Counted from the first letter of the stretch, positions 8,837-17,884 are shown. The stretch: DNA of 40,287 bases from an uncultured Marinoscillum sp. (GCA_902605755.1 CACLDR010000013.1:1-40287); one strand, 5' to 3'. A program made the numbers and translations. Notes: generated from the sequence alone by a model not told the origin.

Positions 8837-9748
8837 TTATGTATTTTCTTTTCTGAAAATATCACTTAATGCCACTTCAAGAGTTGGATAATCGGGCTTA
8901 AAGCCCTGTTCAATAATTTTTATTCCACTTACCCGATTCCCTCCTAAAATTATTTTTGACATTTCCCCAAAAATTATTTTAAGAATAAAACCAGGTACAT
9001 TAGGTAAAAATAGTGGTTTTTTTAATTTCTGAGCAATCGCCTCGGTCAGTAAAGTATTCGTCGTGCTATGCGTGACCGCATTATAAATACCCTTCACCCT
9101 TCGCTCCACAACAAAAACGAACATTTTCACTAGGTCATCCAAATGTATCCAACTGATACTTTGCCTTCCTGATCCAATTGGTGCACCGATCCCCCACGAG
9201 ATTGGAAGGGAAAGTTTAGGAAGTGCTCCTCCTGCTTTTGACAAAACAATTCCGATTCTTAGAATACTTACCTGCATACCCAATTTCTCAAATTGACTGA
9301 TTTGTTGCTCCCATTTAAATACAAATTGTCCAATGAAGTCACCACCAGAGGGCGTATTTTCGAAACATTCCTCCTGCTTCGTATCACTGCCATAATAACC
9401 TATGGCTGAGGCAGAGATGATCTTTGAGGGACGCTTTTTTAATTTTGTAACCTTATCGTAAAGAAGTTTTGCAGCGTCTACACGACTCATAACAAGTTTT
9501 TGTTTTTGTTTTTTTGTCCACCTTTTATTGGCTATTCCCTCGCCAGATAGGTGGATGATAAGATCTACCTTTAATGCATTTAGATCAATATATTGATTAG
9601 CAATATCCCATTTATAAGAAGGGTAATTAGCATTCTCTGAGGGATTCCTACTTAAATGAGAAATTTGGTGCCCCTTTTCACTTAAGGCTACACTTAATGC
9701 TTGACCAATCATTCCTGATCCACCAGTTATCAATATCTTTGTTCTCAT
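8837..9748 (-). CDS. TIGR01777-family NAD(P)-dependent epimerase (YfcH/SDR39U1 type)
   Basis: The 303-residue protein is an extended short-chain dehydrogenase. It has the nucleotide-binding loop 'ITGGSGMIGQAL' (residues 7-18), 'DLIIHLSGEGIANKRWT', 'SRVDAAKLLYDKV', 'SASAIGYYGSD', 'FKWEQQ' and 'RIGIVLSKAGGALPKLSLP', then 'SWIHLDDLVKMF' and 'YNAVTHSTTN'. The 'GEGIANKRWT' and 'GGALPKL' segments are specific to the TIGR01777 group, whose substrate is unknown. The usual active-site tyrosine/lysine is only loosely kept in this group. Its ATG shares two bases with that of the divergent gene on the plus strand. Confidence 0.9.
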   Translation of the reverse strand: MRTKILITGGSGMIGQALSVALSEKGHQISHLSRNPSENANYPSYKWDIANQYIDLNALKVDLIIHLSGEGIANKRWTKKQKQKLVMSRVDAAKLLYDKVTKLKKRPSKIISASAIGYYGSDTKQEECFENTPSGGDFIGQFVFKWEQQISQFEKLGMQVSILRIGIVLSKAGGALPKLSLPISWGIGAPIGSGRQSISWIHLDDLVKMFVFVVERRVKGIYNAVTHSTTNTLLTEAIAQKLKKPLFLPNVPGFILKIIFGEMSKIILGGNRVSGIKIIEQGFKPDYPTLEVALSDIFRKENT

Positions 9749-10367
9749 GAGGTTTTATCGTCTAATTTATTTTATCCAAAAACATATCTTACCCATCACA
9801 TTGTTCAGTTCTTTCCCTTTTTTTTCCATTTGTCAAGATTATGACTCAAAATTAGAACTTCTCAACCTATCCATTACAGGAATTTCCTACGAAGGATACC
9901 AAACCGAGCTTGATTTTAATCCTGCGGCCGTCAAACTTGGACTTTGGAAATACACGAAGCATTTTGGACAGCTTATCAATAATGGGACTCATTATATACT
10001 CAAGATTCCAATCAGCAGTAACGATGGAAATATCGAGCTTCACCTTTTCTTAAAACTCTCAGGTAAAAATAAGACTTTAGTTCACATGGCATTGGATACC
10101 GCTAAAATCCCTATGGCAAATTTATCCGTATATCAAAAAGAAACCAAAGATTTAATTTTAGATTTTAAAAAAAAGTTTTATTGGGAACAATATCAAAAAG
10201 TTGTTGATACTAAAACAGCAGAGGCCTATAAGCTTTCAAAGAAATACAGAAAAATTTCAAAAAAAAGCACAAATACGAAAGAAGGTAGCAGAATATTAGA
10301 AAATCTATTAGCCATCAATCGTGAGATTGAAAAATTAAAAAAATTACAACTAGCCTTGTCAACATAA
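9747..10367 (+). CDS. Exported protein of unknown function
   Basis: I do not recognise this 206-residue protein. It begins with a basic segment (MRFYRLIYFIQKH) and a hydrophobic run ending near 'FFSICQDYDSK', which fits a signal peptide with cleavage around residue 30. The middle is beta-rich ('LLNLSITGISYEGYQTELDF', 'GNIELHLFLKLSGK'). The end is strongly basic and helical ('KLSKKYRKISKKSTNTKEGS', then 'IEKLKKLQLALST'), possibly a coiled coil. The ATG at 9747 overlaps the divergent epimerase ATG; the only other early start is a TTG about 18 codons downstream, which would shorten the signal. A small lipoprotein gene follows 57 bases later, so both may be co-transcribed. Confidence 0.7.
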   Translation: MRFYRLIYFIQKHILPITLFSSFPFFSICQDYDSKLELLNLSITGISYEGYQTELDFNPAAVKLGLWKYTKHFGQLINNGTHYILKIPISSNDGNIELHLFLKLSGKNKTLVHMALDTAKIPMANLSVYQKETKDLILDFKKKFYWEQYQKVVDTKTAEAYKLSKKYRKISKKSTNTKEGSRILENLLAINREIEKLKKLQLALST

Positions 10368-10424
10368 ACCTCGTCCTTTTATCTTTCACTATTTTATTTC
10401 GTAGGAAATCAACCAATACAATAA

Positions 10425-10826
10425 ATGAAAAACATAATATTACTTTTTACAATACTTATTATCGGCAGCTGTAAGTTCGAAAAAAAAAACAACATGGATG
10501 CTTGTAAAAAATTTGATGAATTAGACGCCAAAATATTGAGCTTGATGGATAAGATTGAAGTAAAGCATAAAAATGACCGCCATTTTCTTGAGGCATTTAA
10601 TATGGAACAAGTATATTGGATTCAATACAGAGATCGTAGACTACGTGCTATATACCCCAAAAAGTGGGACCAACATTATCGCAAAAATTATGGAAAAGAA
10701 GTCTTCAACTCTTGCAAGTGTAAAGAATTATTACGGCTGTCGGAGAGTCGTTTAGAGGACTTGCAAATGTATCTAATGATCGGGCCTGCAGATCAGCAAA
10801 ACTGTCCGAGCATGCTCAATAAATAA
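10425..10826 (+). CDS. Small lipoprotein, LprI/DUF1311-like
   Basis: A 133-residue protein with a lipoprotein signal: 'MKNIILLFTILIIGSC', a hydrophobic run with lipobox IGSC and acylated Cys16. The mature part has three further cysteines (in 'DACKKF' and 'NSCKCKELL') plus one near the end ('QNCPSM'). The segment 'MEQVYWIQYRDRRLRAIYP' (about 61-79) resembles the conserved core of LprI-type lysozyme-inhibitor domains (DUF1311), where a Trp is followed by a Tyr/Phe-Arg-Asp near paired cysteines. That relation is a suggestion from one motif; function is unproven. A later ATG at residue 23 would remove the lipobox, so the first ATG is preferred. Confidence 0.72.
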   Translation: MKNIILLFTILIIGSCKFEKKNNMDACKKFDELDAKILSLMDKIEVKHKNDRHFLEAFNMEQVYWIQYRDRRLRAIYPKKWDQHYRKNYGKEVFNSCKCKELLRLSESRLEDLQMYLMIGPADQQNCPSMLNK

Positions 10827-10886
10827 AAAAAACTATGCTAAAAATATCTTTTTATGTAACTAATTTACCTCCAAAAAGAGATCCTT

Positions 10887-13880
10887 TTAAAATGCATATT
10901 TTATACCCAATCCAACTTCCGTACCAGGTGTAAACTGGTTGAAAATTTGATCTTGGGCATTGTAAGCTTCAAAAAAGTCTTCTCTCTTATCATTGAGAAT
11001 ATTGTTAATGCTGAAATTGATTATCGTCTGCTTATTCTTCCCTATGGCTTTATTTAAATTGAAGTTTAAACTATGAAAAGGCTGCGAATAAATATCTGGA
11101 AAGAATCCTTCTCCTACCACAGTTAAGGTCTTACCTTTTACATTATAAAACAGCCCTGCATCAAATATTTTTGAAGGGTTATTGTATTGAAGCCCAAAAT
11201 TGATCACAAATGGTGCTTGCCCAACCATCACACGGCTATCTTTAACGACTTCATCTGTTTTTTGATAGACCAACCGTGAATTATATTCCATCTTGGTCAT
11301 CTCAATTCTAGAATCCACCAAAGTTATATTTCCAAAAGCACTTAAATTTTTCAACCATGAAGCAGCCAAAAAGTCCAAGGCTTTTCGAAATTCTAATTCC
11401 GCACCTAGAATTTTTCCATATCCCACATTTCTAGGTTGAAATTCATTCCCAGATTGGGAATTGGCAATGCGAACCAGTTCAATAGGTGCATCGAAAGTTT
11501 TATAAAAAGCGCTCAAAGAAATTAGCTGACCCCTCTTTTGAAAAAGTTCCCATCTTAAATCCAAATTATTAATTCTAGTCTCTTTAAGATTTCCATCCCA
11601 AACAATAGAACCATCTGAATCATAATATTGAAAAAATGCCCCATTAAAAATCCTGTTACTTACCGGGTCCAAAATTTGAGCATAAGATAGCTCTTTAAAA
11701 CTGGGTCGCGCGATAGTTTTTGAATAAGAGAATCTAAAATTCTGATCGTCTCTTAGGGCATATATTGCATTAATTGAAGGAAAGAAATCTATAGAATTCA
11801 AAACCTCATCATCATTTAACAAATAAGCTCCATCAATTTCTCCAGATCTAATTTGGGTTATCAGAGCGGACCTAGTTGCTGCATCTGAAGCGTTTCCGAG
11901 TTGATTTGCAGCTTGCTGGTTCATCCCCGTATGAATTTGCTCAAAATGCTCTATTCTCAAACCTAAAATTGTCTTAAGCCTTTCTGAAATTGAGATCTCC
12001 GCTGAGGCATATCCCGCTAAATTAAAATTCGTTGACTCATAAGCATTAGAGTTAGGATTGATACCCCCATCGCGTTGATAATATATATCATTCCCTGCTA
12101 CACTGAAAGAATTTCCATACAAATTCTCATCCGAAATAATCTCATCGAAACTTATACCATCATCCCAGCTTGAGGATCCAGTCCTACTGGTAATATTGAA
12201 TGCTTGAATAGAATAATCTCTGATTTTTGAAACATAACTTATCCCGATTCGATATGTCGCATCTCTATTAAATAAAGATGTATTATTTTCTAGGTCTACT
12301 TTAGCCGCAGCACTCTTTTCATCCAAAAATCTCCACCTTCTTGTAGGAAATCCCGCTGCTCCTGCATTAATTCGATTGAACCCAGCATCATCAGAAAAAG
12401 CTGCTCTTCTGATATCGGGATCAGTCATACTAGAAAAAGTAGGTGATAATTTCCAGTCCAACTTCCAACTCTTTCCTTCAAAATAATGAACTCCATTAAG
12501 CAAAATATTGGTAAATCCTCTCTGACCATATTCTAAGTTATCATTAAAAGCTGTATAGTCCGAAATTAAACGTGGATCAAAATCATCGTCTGGATCTGAA
12601 ACAGTGTTAATTCTAGCTGTCTTTTTATCACCATTTTGAAGACGATTAACGGAAAGCTTAAATTTTGAATTTTGCGTTTTATACGCCAAACCAAAAAGAC
12701 CTGCTAGTAATGTATTTTCCGTACTAATAGCTCCAGACCGCAATGTAGCGGCTCCCATTTCATAAGCTTCTACAGCATCTCTTTTTTGATATTCTCCAAA
12801 GAACATATCTTGATAAAATTTATTATTTTTCTTATAATTACCTGTGAAGAAATATCCAAATGAATGCCCATTTGATAAGTTTTTTTGATCTCCAAAAGAT
12901 AATCCTAAACTATAGTTCATAAAATTTGTCTGCTCTTGAGCGGCCAATTGCTGAGTAAACAACTTACTAACATTGTATACTTCTTCCTCCGTATTAAAAT
13001 AAGGAATAGGAAGTTTAGCGTTGTCAACTTGTCCAGGAATATCCCTTAGTCCTGAATCAAATCCCAACCAATCGGTAGAACTACCTTTGTAGGTTAGTGC
13101 ATCTGATTTGAAATGCATTGAAGGATTGTATGTAATTCCCAGTGATACATCAAAAAATTTTTCCTCTGGGAAATCCTTCGTTTCAATATTTACTAATCCT
13201 CCAGTGAAATCTGCCGGCTTATCCGCAGAAGCCGTCTTGAAAATCATCATATTATTCAAAAGCGATGTTGGAAATATATCTATTTGCAAACTATTTCTAT
13301 CTGGATCTAGACCAGGAATATCGACTCCATTGAGCATGGTTTTAGTATATCGATCTCCAAGGCCGCGAACATAAACATATTTTCCACCTTCTACACTGAC
13401 TCCAGTGACACGCTTAATCGCCCCTGCAGCATCCGAATCACCAATTTTTCGAAAACTAGCTGAAGAAATTCCATCCATCATATTAGGTGACTTTCGTTTT
13501 ACAGCCATGAGTGCTGCTTCGGTGGACTTAGCTACTTGTCCGGAAACCACTACTGCCTCTAACTCCTCTACATCTGGTTGAAGAAAAATTTGATCAATAA
13601 CGGTCACCTCATCAGATTTTACTTCTACCCCTATGATCACTGTAGTTTTCAAAGAAACAAAGCTGGCTTGCAAATCATAAACTCCAGGGTCCACTTGAAA
13701 AGAAAAATGGCCATCGAAATCTGTAACTGCTCCAGTAGAAGTACCAGCAATGATGACAGTTACTGAAAAAAGAGGTTCGCCTGTTTCTTCTTCAATTACT
13801 GTTCCTCTAATTGTTCCCTTTTGGGCGAGTGAAAGCAAACTCCAAGCGGTTAAAAAACTCACGATGAGTAGTCTTTTCAT
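10887..13880 (-). CDS. TonB-dependent outer-membrane receptor with CarboxypepD_reg-like domain
   Basis: This 997-residue receptor has a signal peptide (1-19, ending SLAQ) and a CarboxypepD_reg-like domain about 22-105 ('GTIRGTVIEEETGEPLFSVT'). A plug domain about 125-245 contains 'SASFRKIGDSDAAGAIKRV', 'YVYVRGLGDRYTKTMLNGV' and 'DFTGGLVNIETKDFPEE', followed by a large beta-barrel ending in 'TEVGLGIKYAF' with the terminal aromatic residue. It lacks the SusC hallmark around 'VLKDGAAS' and has no SusD beside it, so it is an ordinary TonB-dependent receptor. The substrate is unknown. It lies downstream of the beta-helix-like lipoprotein gene on the same strand, separated by a terminator, suggesting a separate promoter. 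Confidence 0.93.
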   Translation of the reverse strand: MKRLLIVSFLTAWSLLSLAQKGTIRGTVIEEETGEPLFSVTVIIAGTSTGAVTDFDGHFSFQVDPGVYDLQASFVSLKTTVIIGVEVKSDEVTVIDQIFLQPDVEELEAVVVSGQVAKSTEAALMAVKRKSPNMMDGISSASFRKIGDSDAAGAIKRVTGVSVEGGKYVYVRGLGDRYTKTMLNGVDIPGLDPDRNSLQIDIFPTSLLNNMMIFKTASADKPADFTGGLVNIETKDFPEEKFFDVSLGITYNPSMHFKSDALTYKGSSTDWLGFDSGLRDIPGQVDNAKLPIPYFNTEEEVYNVSKLFTQQLAAQEQTNFMNYSLGLSFGDQKNLSNGHSFGYFFTGNYKKNNKFYQDMFFGEYQKRDAVEAYEMGAATLRSGAISTENTLLAGLFGLAYKTQNSKFKLSVNRLQNGDKKTARINTVSDPDDDFDPRLISDYTAFNDNLEYGQRGFTNILLNGVHYFEGKSWKLDWKLSPTFSSMTDPDIRRAAFSDDAGFNRINAGAAGFPTRRWRFLDEKSAAAKVDLENNTSLFNRDATYRIGISYVSKIRDYSIQAFNITSRTGSSSWDDGISFDEIISDENLYGNSFSVAGNDIYYQRDGGINPNSNAYESTNFNLAGYASAEISISERLKTILGLRIEHFEQIHTGMNQQAANQLGNASDAATRSALITQIRSGEIDGAYLLNDDEVLNSIDFFPSINAIYALRDDQNFRFSYSKTIARPSFKELSYAQILDPVSNRIFNGAFFQYYDSDGSIVWDGNLKETRINNLDLRWELFQKRGQLISLSAFYKTFDAPIELVRIANSQSGNEFQPRNVGYGKILGAELEFRKALDFLAASWLKNLSAFGNITLVDSRIEMTKMEYNSRLVYQKTDEVVKDSRVMVGQAPFVINFGLQYNNPSKIFDAGLFYNVKGKTLTVVGEGFFPDIYSQPFHSLNFNLNKAIGKNKQTIINFSINNILNDKREDFFEAYNAQDQIFNQFTPGTEVGLGIKYAF

Positions 13881-14272
13881 TAAATTTTACTTAAAACTTT
13901 GTATGTTTAATAATTGAGATTTAGTATTTAAAGTAAGATGGATAAACTAATTTAACTGTGGGTTGTACATCAGAATAACATAATATGCAATTAACACACT
14001 ATAGGTATATTTAATATTAAGGTAACATGGCTGTCAACTTAATTTAACATTGGGGAAGATTTTTTCCTAAATTAATTATTGAAGAAGGTTTCAGTCCAAA
14101 ATTATTTTAACTCTAGAATAAAGCTTATTGAGTTTTCAAAGACTGTAACAAATAAATAATCGAAAACTTTAAAGGATAGTTCAATATTTCATTACGTAAA
14201 TTTTCATGCACAAAAAAACTGCAAAAAATATTTTGCAGTTTTTTAATTTATGATTTGATAAGGGGATTCCGA
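13881..14272. other. 392-base intergenic region, terminator plus receptor leader
   Basis: No open frame is supported here. The end near 14213-14244 holds a perfect hairpin terminator. The rest is AT-rich and should hold the promoter for the TonB-dependent receptor gene. On the minus strand, TAATTTTG at 14104-14097 matches the Bacteroidota -7 consensus TAnnTTTG, but no TTG lies at the expected upstream distance, so the promoter call is weak. Confidence 0.5.
14213..14244 (-). terminator. Perfect hairpin terminator after the beta-helix-like lipoprotein gene
   Basis: A 14-base arm AAAAAACTGCAAAA (14213-14226) pairs perfectly with 14231-14244 around the loop AATA. The hairpin ends in a T run on either strand, so it could work in both directions. 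It lies 29 bases after the stop of the minus-strand lipoprotein gene and about 330 bases before the receptor gene start, so it should end the lipoprotein message or limit read-through into the receptor gene. Confidence 0.85.
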
Positions 14273-15508
14273 TTATAAACCAATCGCAGTAAGAGCTCCC
14301 GATTTGCCTGCCCATGTCCAATCAAACATCGAAGCAGCAGGACCCTGAGTCCTAGACCCTGCAGCAACTTCAATTGTTATTGCAGCAGCAGATGCACCCA
14401 AAACTGTGGTAATATCAACGCCTGAGGGCAAAGTAATTTCCCATGCCGATGAAGTCCCACTTGCATCTCCACCAAATGATTCAATTGCGTTCCCTGCAGC
14501 GGCTACTGCGGAATCTAAACCAAAAATATATAAGCCTACTAAAGCTGCATTTGTGGAAGCATCCCAATCTACTACGTGATCAATATCAGCTCCAGCATAA
14601 ACAACACCATTTGAAAAGGTATGATAACCTGATCCTACATCATTAACTTTTGCAGTCCCCTCTGGACCATCTAATTCAAATGCAGATCCTCCCTGTGGAG
14701 TTACTATAACATAATCTGTACAAGTACCTTGCCAGTCTTGATCTGTATCCATGCTATCATCACCGGCATTCCAAATTAAAGTTTTTGAAACGCTAACAGT
14801 ACCACCAAACCACTCTATTCCATCATCCTGATTTGCCACGATCTCAACACCTTCAATGGTTGTTCCTGTTCCAACTCCTCCTAAAGTCAACCCGTTAATT
14901 TCATTACCCTCACCAATATTTGCTCCTCCGTGTCGGATAGAAATATAACTTACCGTACCTGAATTATCCGCAGCATCAGTGCCTCCATAAAGACCATTGA
15001 TATCTGTGGTAGGAATTCCTTCAATATTTGTCTCAGCAGCATCATCACCTAGTGAGCTTGGCGCATTACCTAATATAATTATTCCACCCCAAAGACCAGA
15101 TACATCAGGCTCTAAATTGGGCGAAACATTTCCACCCGGTTGAACTTCATCAACTACTGAAGTAAAAATAATTGGAGCACTTGCCGTACCTTGAGCATTT
15201 AGAGTTCCTCCTCTTGCAATGAGAAGTGCCGTCGCATTAGCCCCAGCACCATATTCACCTTTGACAATCGTACCCGGCTCAATAGTAAGTGTTGCCCCTG
15301 ATATTACCGCTATTCTACCAGCTAAAATATAAATGGAATCACTTGACCAGGTTACATCAGTTGTAATATTACTTGAAATAGTAACTTCAATACCTTCAGT
15401 TACCGTAACTGTATCTGTTTCAGTAACTGTTATAGTATCCGCATCATCATCGCATGCGAAAAAGAAGAGTAAGCTTGATAAAGCAAAAGTTATAATAAGT
15501 TGTTTCAT
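14273..15508 (-). CDS. Surface lipoprotein with right-handed beta-helix-like body
   Basis: A 411-residue lipoprotein: signal 'MKQLIITFALSSLLFFFAC' with Cys19, then an acidic tether 'DDDADTITVTETDTVTVTEG' of alternating Thr/Val/Glu/Asp, likely a flexible stalk. The body begins 'DVTWSSDSIYILAGRIAVIS' and 'GATLTIEPGTIVKGEYGAG', typical of a Bacteroidota group of beta-helix-like surface proteins. It continues with glycine-rich repeats ('SYISIRHGGANIGEGNEING', 'VEIVANQDDGIEWFGGTVSV', 'NAGDDSMDTDQDWQGT'). Asp-rich loops may bind calcium. The end 'MFDWTWAGKSGAL' is common in the group. It is upstream of a TonB-dependent receptor gene on the same strand, so it may be that receptor's surface partner; this is inferred from context only. 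Confidence 0.78.
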   Translation of the reverse strand: MKQLIITFALSSLLFFFACDDDADTITVTETDTVTVTEGIEVTISSNITTDVTWSSDSIYILAGRIAVISGATLTIEPGTIVKGEYGAGANATALLIARGGTLNAQGTASAPIIFTSVVDEVQPGGNVSPNLEPDVSGLWGGIIILGNAPSSLGDDAAETNIEGIPTTDINGLYGGTDAADNSGTVSYISIRHGGANIGEGNEINGLTLGGVGTGTTIEGVEIVANQDDGIEWFGGTVSVSKTLIWNAGDDSMDTDQDWQGTCTDYVIVTPQGGSAFELDGPEGTAKVNDVGSGYHTFSNGVVYAGADIDHVVDWDASTNAALVGLYIFGLDSAVAAAGNAIESFGGDASGTSSAWEITLPSGVDITTVLGASAAAITIEVAAGSRTQGPAASMFDWTWAGKSGALTAIGL

Positions 15509-15717
15509 CGATTATTATGGTTTTTAATGATATATATGATTTTCCAATAAATGTATTTGTTAAAATTGTATAGAACACTAATTGCTCTGAACACTACACA
15601 AATGTGATCTCTGAAGATTAACTCCACAGTATGGATATATGAACTTTCTATTATAAATTATGATGAAATATTAACTTTATATTAAGCCAGATAATTACCG
15701 AGAAATGGAAGTTATGC

Positions 15718-16710
15718 TTATTTGGAAATCTGAACTTTATTAAGAATGCTTTTAATAATCTCATGAGTCGTAATACCATCAGCTTCGGCCTCATAATTCA
15801 ATAAAATACGGTGATTCATAACATTATCGGCCACAGACTTAATATCCTCGGGTAAGACAAAATCTCTCTCATCAAAAAAAGCAACCGCTTTTGCTGCAAG
15901 ATTCAAATTGATAGAGGCTCTTGGAGAAGCTCCAAATTGAATGTAGTGGGCAAGGTCGTCTAATTGATAAGCTTGCGGATCTCTTGTAGCCAAAACCAAT
16001 TCTACTATATACTTTTCTAAAGATTCTGATAGACTGACATCATTAATTTCTTCTCGAATGGCAAAAATATCTTTCTTTGATAATAGGGTATTCAATTCTG
16101 GCTTAAAAGACATATTCGACATTCTGCGCATGACTTCAAGTTCTTCTTCTTTTGAAGGGTACTTCACATGAACCTTCATCATAAATCGGTCAACTTGTGC
16201 TTCTGGTAAAGGATACGTTCCTTCTTGATCTACTGGGTTTTGAGTCGCCATCACTAGGAAAGGACGATCCAGTGCATAAGTCTCCTCACCAATTGTAACC
16301 TGCCTTTCCTGCATAGACTCCAGAAGGGCGGATTGAACCTTTGCTGGAGACCTATTGACCTCATCGGCCAAAATCATATTAGAAAAAATAGGCCCTTTTT
16401 TTACTTCAAAAATGGCTTTTTTTTGATTATAAATCATGGTACCTATCAAATCTGCAGGTAAAAGGTCAGGCGTAAATTGAATCCTCTTAAAATCAAGTTT
16501 TAGCACCTTTGCTAAGGTATTTACAGTCAAGGTTTTAGCAATTCCAGGCACTCCTTCTAATAAAATATGATTTTGTGTGAAAAGACCAATGAGCAATCGG
16601 TTCACCATATGCTTTTGCCCAACGACTACTTTCCCTACCTCTTCAATAACCTGATTGATTTTCTGCTGATGTTCCTTTTTCAGATCTTGATTAATCTCTG
16701 GAGTATCCAT
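15718..16710 (-). CDS. MoxR-family AAA ATPase
   Basis: The 330-residue ATPase has the MoxR pattern: 'GKVVVGQKHMVNRLLIGL', Walker A 'GVPGIAKT' (53-60), 'RIQFTPDLLPADLIGT', Walker B 'MILADEVNRSPAKVQSALLE' (112-131), 'MQERQVTIG', sensor 1 'MATQNPVDQEGTYPLPEAQV' and 'HYIQFGASPRASINL' (sensor 2 arginine). Family members act as chaperone-like ATPases that activate partner proteins, usually encoded next door as DUF58 and VWA-domain proteins. Here neither neighbour is such a gene: a phosphatase-like gene lies upstream (174 bases) and a lipoprotein gene downstream (209 bases). The start ATG is preceded by an A-rich leader, as usual for this phylum. Confidence 0.93.
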   Translation of the reverse strand: MDTPEINQDLKKEHQQKINQVIEEVGKVVVGQKHMVNRLLIGLFTQNHILLEGVPGIAKTLTVNTLAKVLKLDFKRIQFTPDLLPADLIGTMIYNQKKAIFEVKKGPIFSNMILADEVNRSPAKVQSALLESMQERQVTIGEETYALDRPFLVMATQNPVDQEGTYPLPEAQVDRFMMKVHVKYPSKEEELEVMRRMSNMSFKPELNTLLSKKDIFAIREEINDVSLSESLEKYIVELVLATRDPQAYQLDDLAHYIQFGASPRASINLNLAAKAVAFFDERDFVLPEDIKSVADNVMNHRILLNYEAEADGITTHEIIKSILNKVQISK

Positions 16711-16883
16711 ATTTTCTTTCTTTACTGGGCAGCAAAAATAGAAATCCTTTTATTAACAAAAAACCCTTTTCCTCCTTTCTAAAGTAATTTATATGTTAAA
16801 TGAGGTTAAATGATTGCCCTTGAAGGTCCTAACCAAATAGGTTTAATAGATTTTTACCTTAAAAATGTCTTTTCTGCAACCCA

Positions 16884-17534
16884 TCATTTGATTTTCTGAA
16901 GCTTCGTGAACACCTGTTTCATAACATGAAACATTTCGGTAGCAATTTGGAAACATCTCTCATCGTAGGTGTTGACTTCATAATCTGTACCATCAGCCGA
17001 CTTAGGATCCTCATACAACAATTTCACTCTCACATCAGCTCCAAAAATAACTGGACATGCCTCATCCGCCTCAGAACATGTCATCACAGCACAAAAATCT
17101 TTTTTAGGATTTCCCCGATGATCAAATTTTTTTGAAAAACTGACTACACTCAACTTGTGAGGATCACTTGAAATTTCATATTTAGGATTTACCCCAATTC
17201 CTTTTTTTACAGCAAATCCAGCTCGCTGCAATGCTGCTACTGCCCTCGGATTAAACGCAGTCTCTGCAGTTCCTCCGCTGTAGGCCTTGGCCAATTCAAC
17301 ATTATAATAAGCTGCCGCCATTTGTAACCAAATTTGGCCGAACTGACTTCTTCTTGAATTGTGTGTACAAATAAAATTTAAATTGGCAGTTTCTCCCTTT
17401 AAAATCTTATTGAAAATATAAAAAGATAGTGGTTCCAATTGTTGGACTCGATTGGATTCGAAACCTGATTCATTTTTTAAAATTTTATTTATATAGGTGT
17501 TTAAGCTCACAAAAAGTGTATTATCAAACGTCAA
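16884..17534 (-). CDS. ArsC / low-molecular-weight protein-tyrosine-phosphatase-like protein
   Basis: A 216-residue protein with the phosphatase loop CX5R as 'CTHNSRRSQFGQIW' (Cys56, Arg62), followed by 'AYSGGTAETAFNPRAVAALQ' and 'DFCAVMTCSEADEACPVIFG', and a late acidic 'YEDPKSADGTDYE' that may hold the general acid. The 'T-H-N-S-R-R-S' loop and 'SGGTE.T..NP' segments link it to thioredoxin-coupled arsenate reductases and low-molecular-weight phosphatases. About 50 residues precede the loop, longer than in classic members, which start almost at the loop. The frame opens with TTG (17532-17534); no ATG precedes the active site. No arsenite pump or ArsR is nearby, so arsenic resistance is not implied by context. 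Confidence 0.82.
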   Translation of the reverse strand: MTFDNTLFVSLNTYINKILKNESGFESNRVQQLEPLSFYIFNKILKGETANLNFICTHNSRRSQFGQIWLQMAAAYYNVELAKAYSGGTAETAFNPRAVAALQRAGFAVKKGIGVNPKYEISSDPHKLSVVSFSKKFDHRGNPKKDFCAVMTCSEADEACPVIFGADVRVKLLYEDPKSADGTDYEVNTYDERCFQIATEMFHVMKQVFTKLQKIK

Positions 17535-17884
17535 TTTAAACTGAAAATCGAAATGATTGAATTAAAATAGAGAATATTAATTTGCCAAAAAATGTTACAT
17601 GTAGTTAAATTAAATTCAAACAAAATAAAATTTATTAAATATCCCACAGTGAATATTGTATTATGATGTAGATCTATTTTTCCAGGTGGAAATTATAGTA
17701 TGCATAAATACATATTTATTTTTTTTTTTTTCATAGAAAAAACTAATTTTAAAAATTGTAACGTGTTTGAAATGTCATTTTATAGATAAAATGATCCTTT
17801 TAAATTAATAACCCGCCACTCAAATAAATCAATTTCAACACGCAATTAATTTTTATTTAATCAATTCAAACTAAACAAACTAAT
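17535..17884. other. 350-base divergent intergenic region before susC-like gene
   Basis: No gene is supported. The region is very AT-rich, with a long T run around 17717-17731, and should carry the promoters for the phosphatase-like gene (minus) and the SusC/SusD operon (plus). A 20-base palindrome at 17775-17794 is the only clear structure; I found no clean match to the TAnnTTTG promoter element. Confidence 0.5.
17775..17794. promoter_or_regulatory. Inverted repeat upstream of the SusC/SusD operon (candidate operator)
   Basis: The 9-base arm TCATTTTAT (17775-17783) and its exact complement ATAAAATGA (17786-17794) flank an AG spacer, about 90 bases before the susC-like ATG. Position and symmetry suit a binding site for a dimeric regulator of the operon; no regulator gene (ECF sigma/anti-sigma or HTCS) lies beside it. 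Function is inferred. Confidence 0.4.

Noticed and set aside
10573-10755. 60-codon frame within the small lipoprotein gene
   Set aside because: Same-strand alternate frame without lipobox, start context or similarity.
16884-17534. Arsenic-resistance operon
   Set aside because: No ArsR, ArsB or Acr3 gene lies beside the phosphatase/ArsC-like gene.
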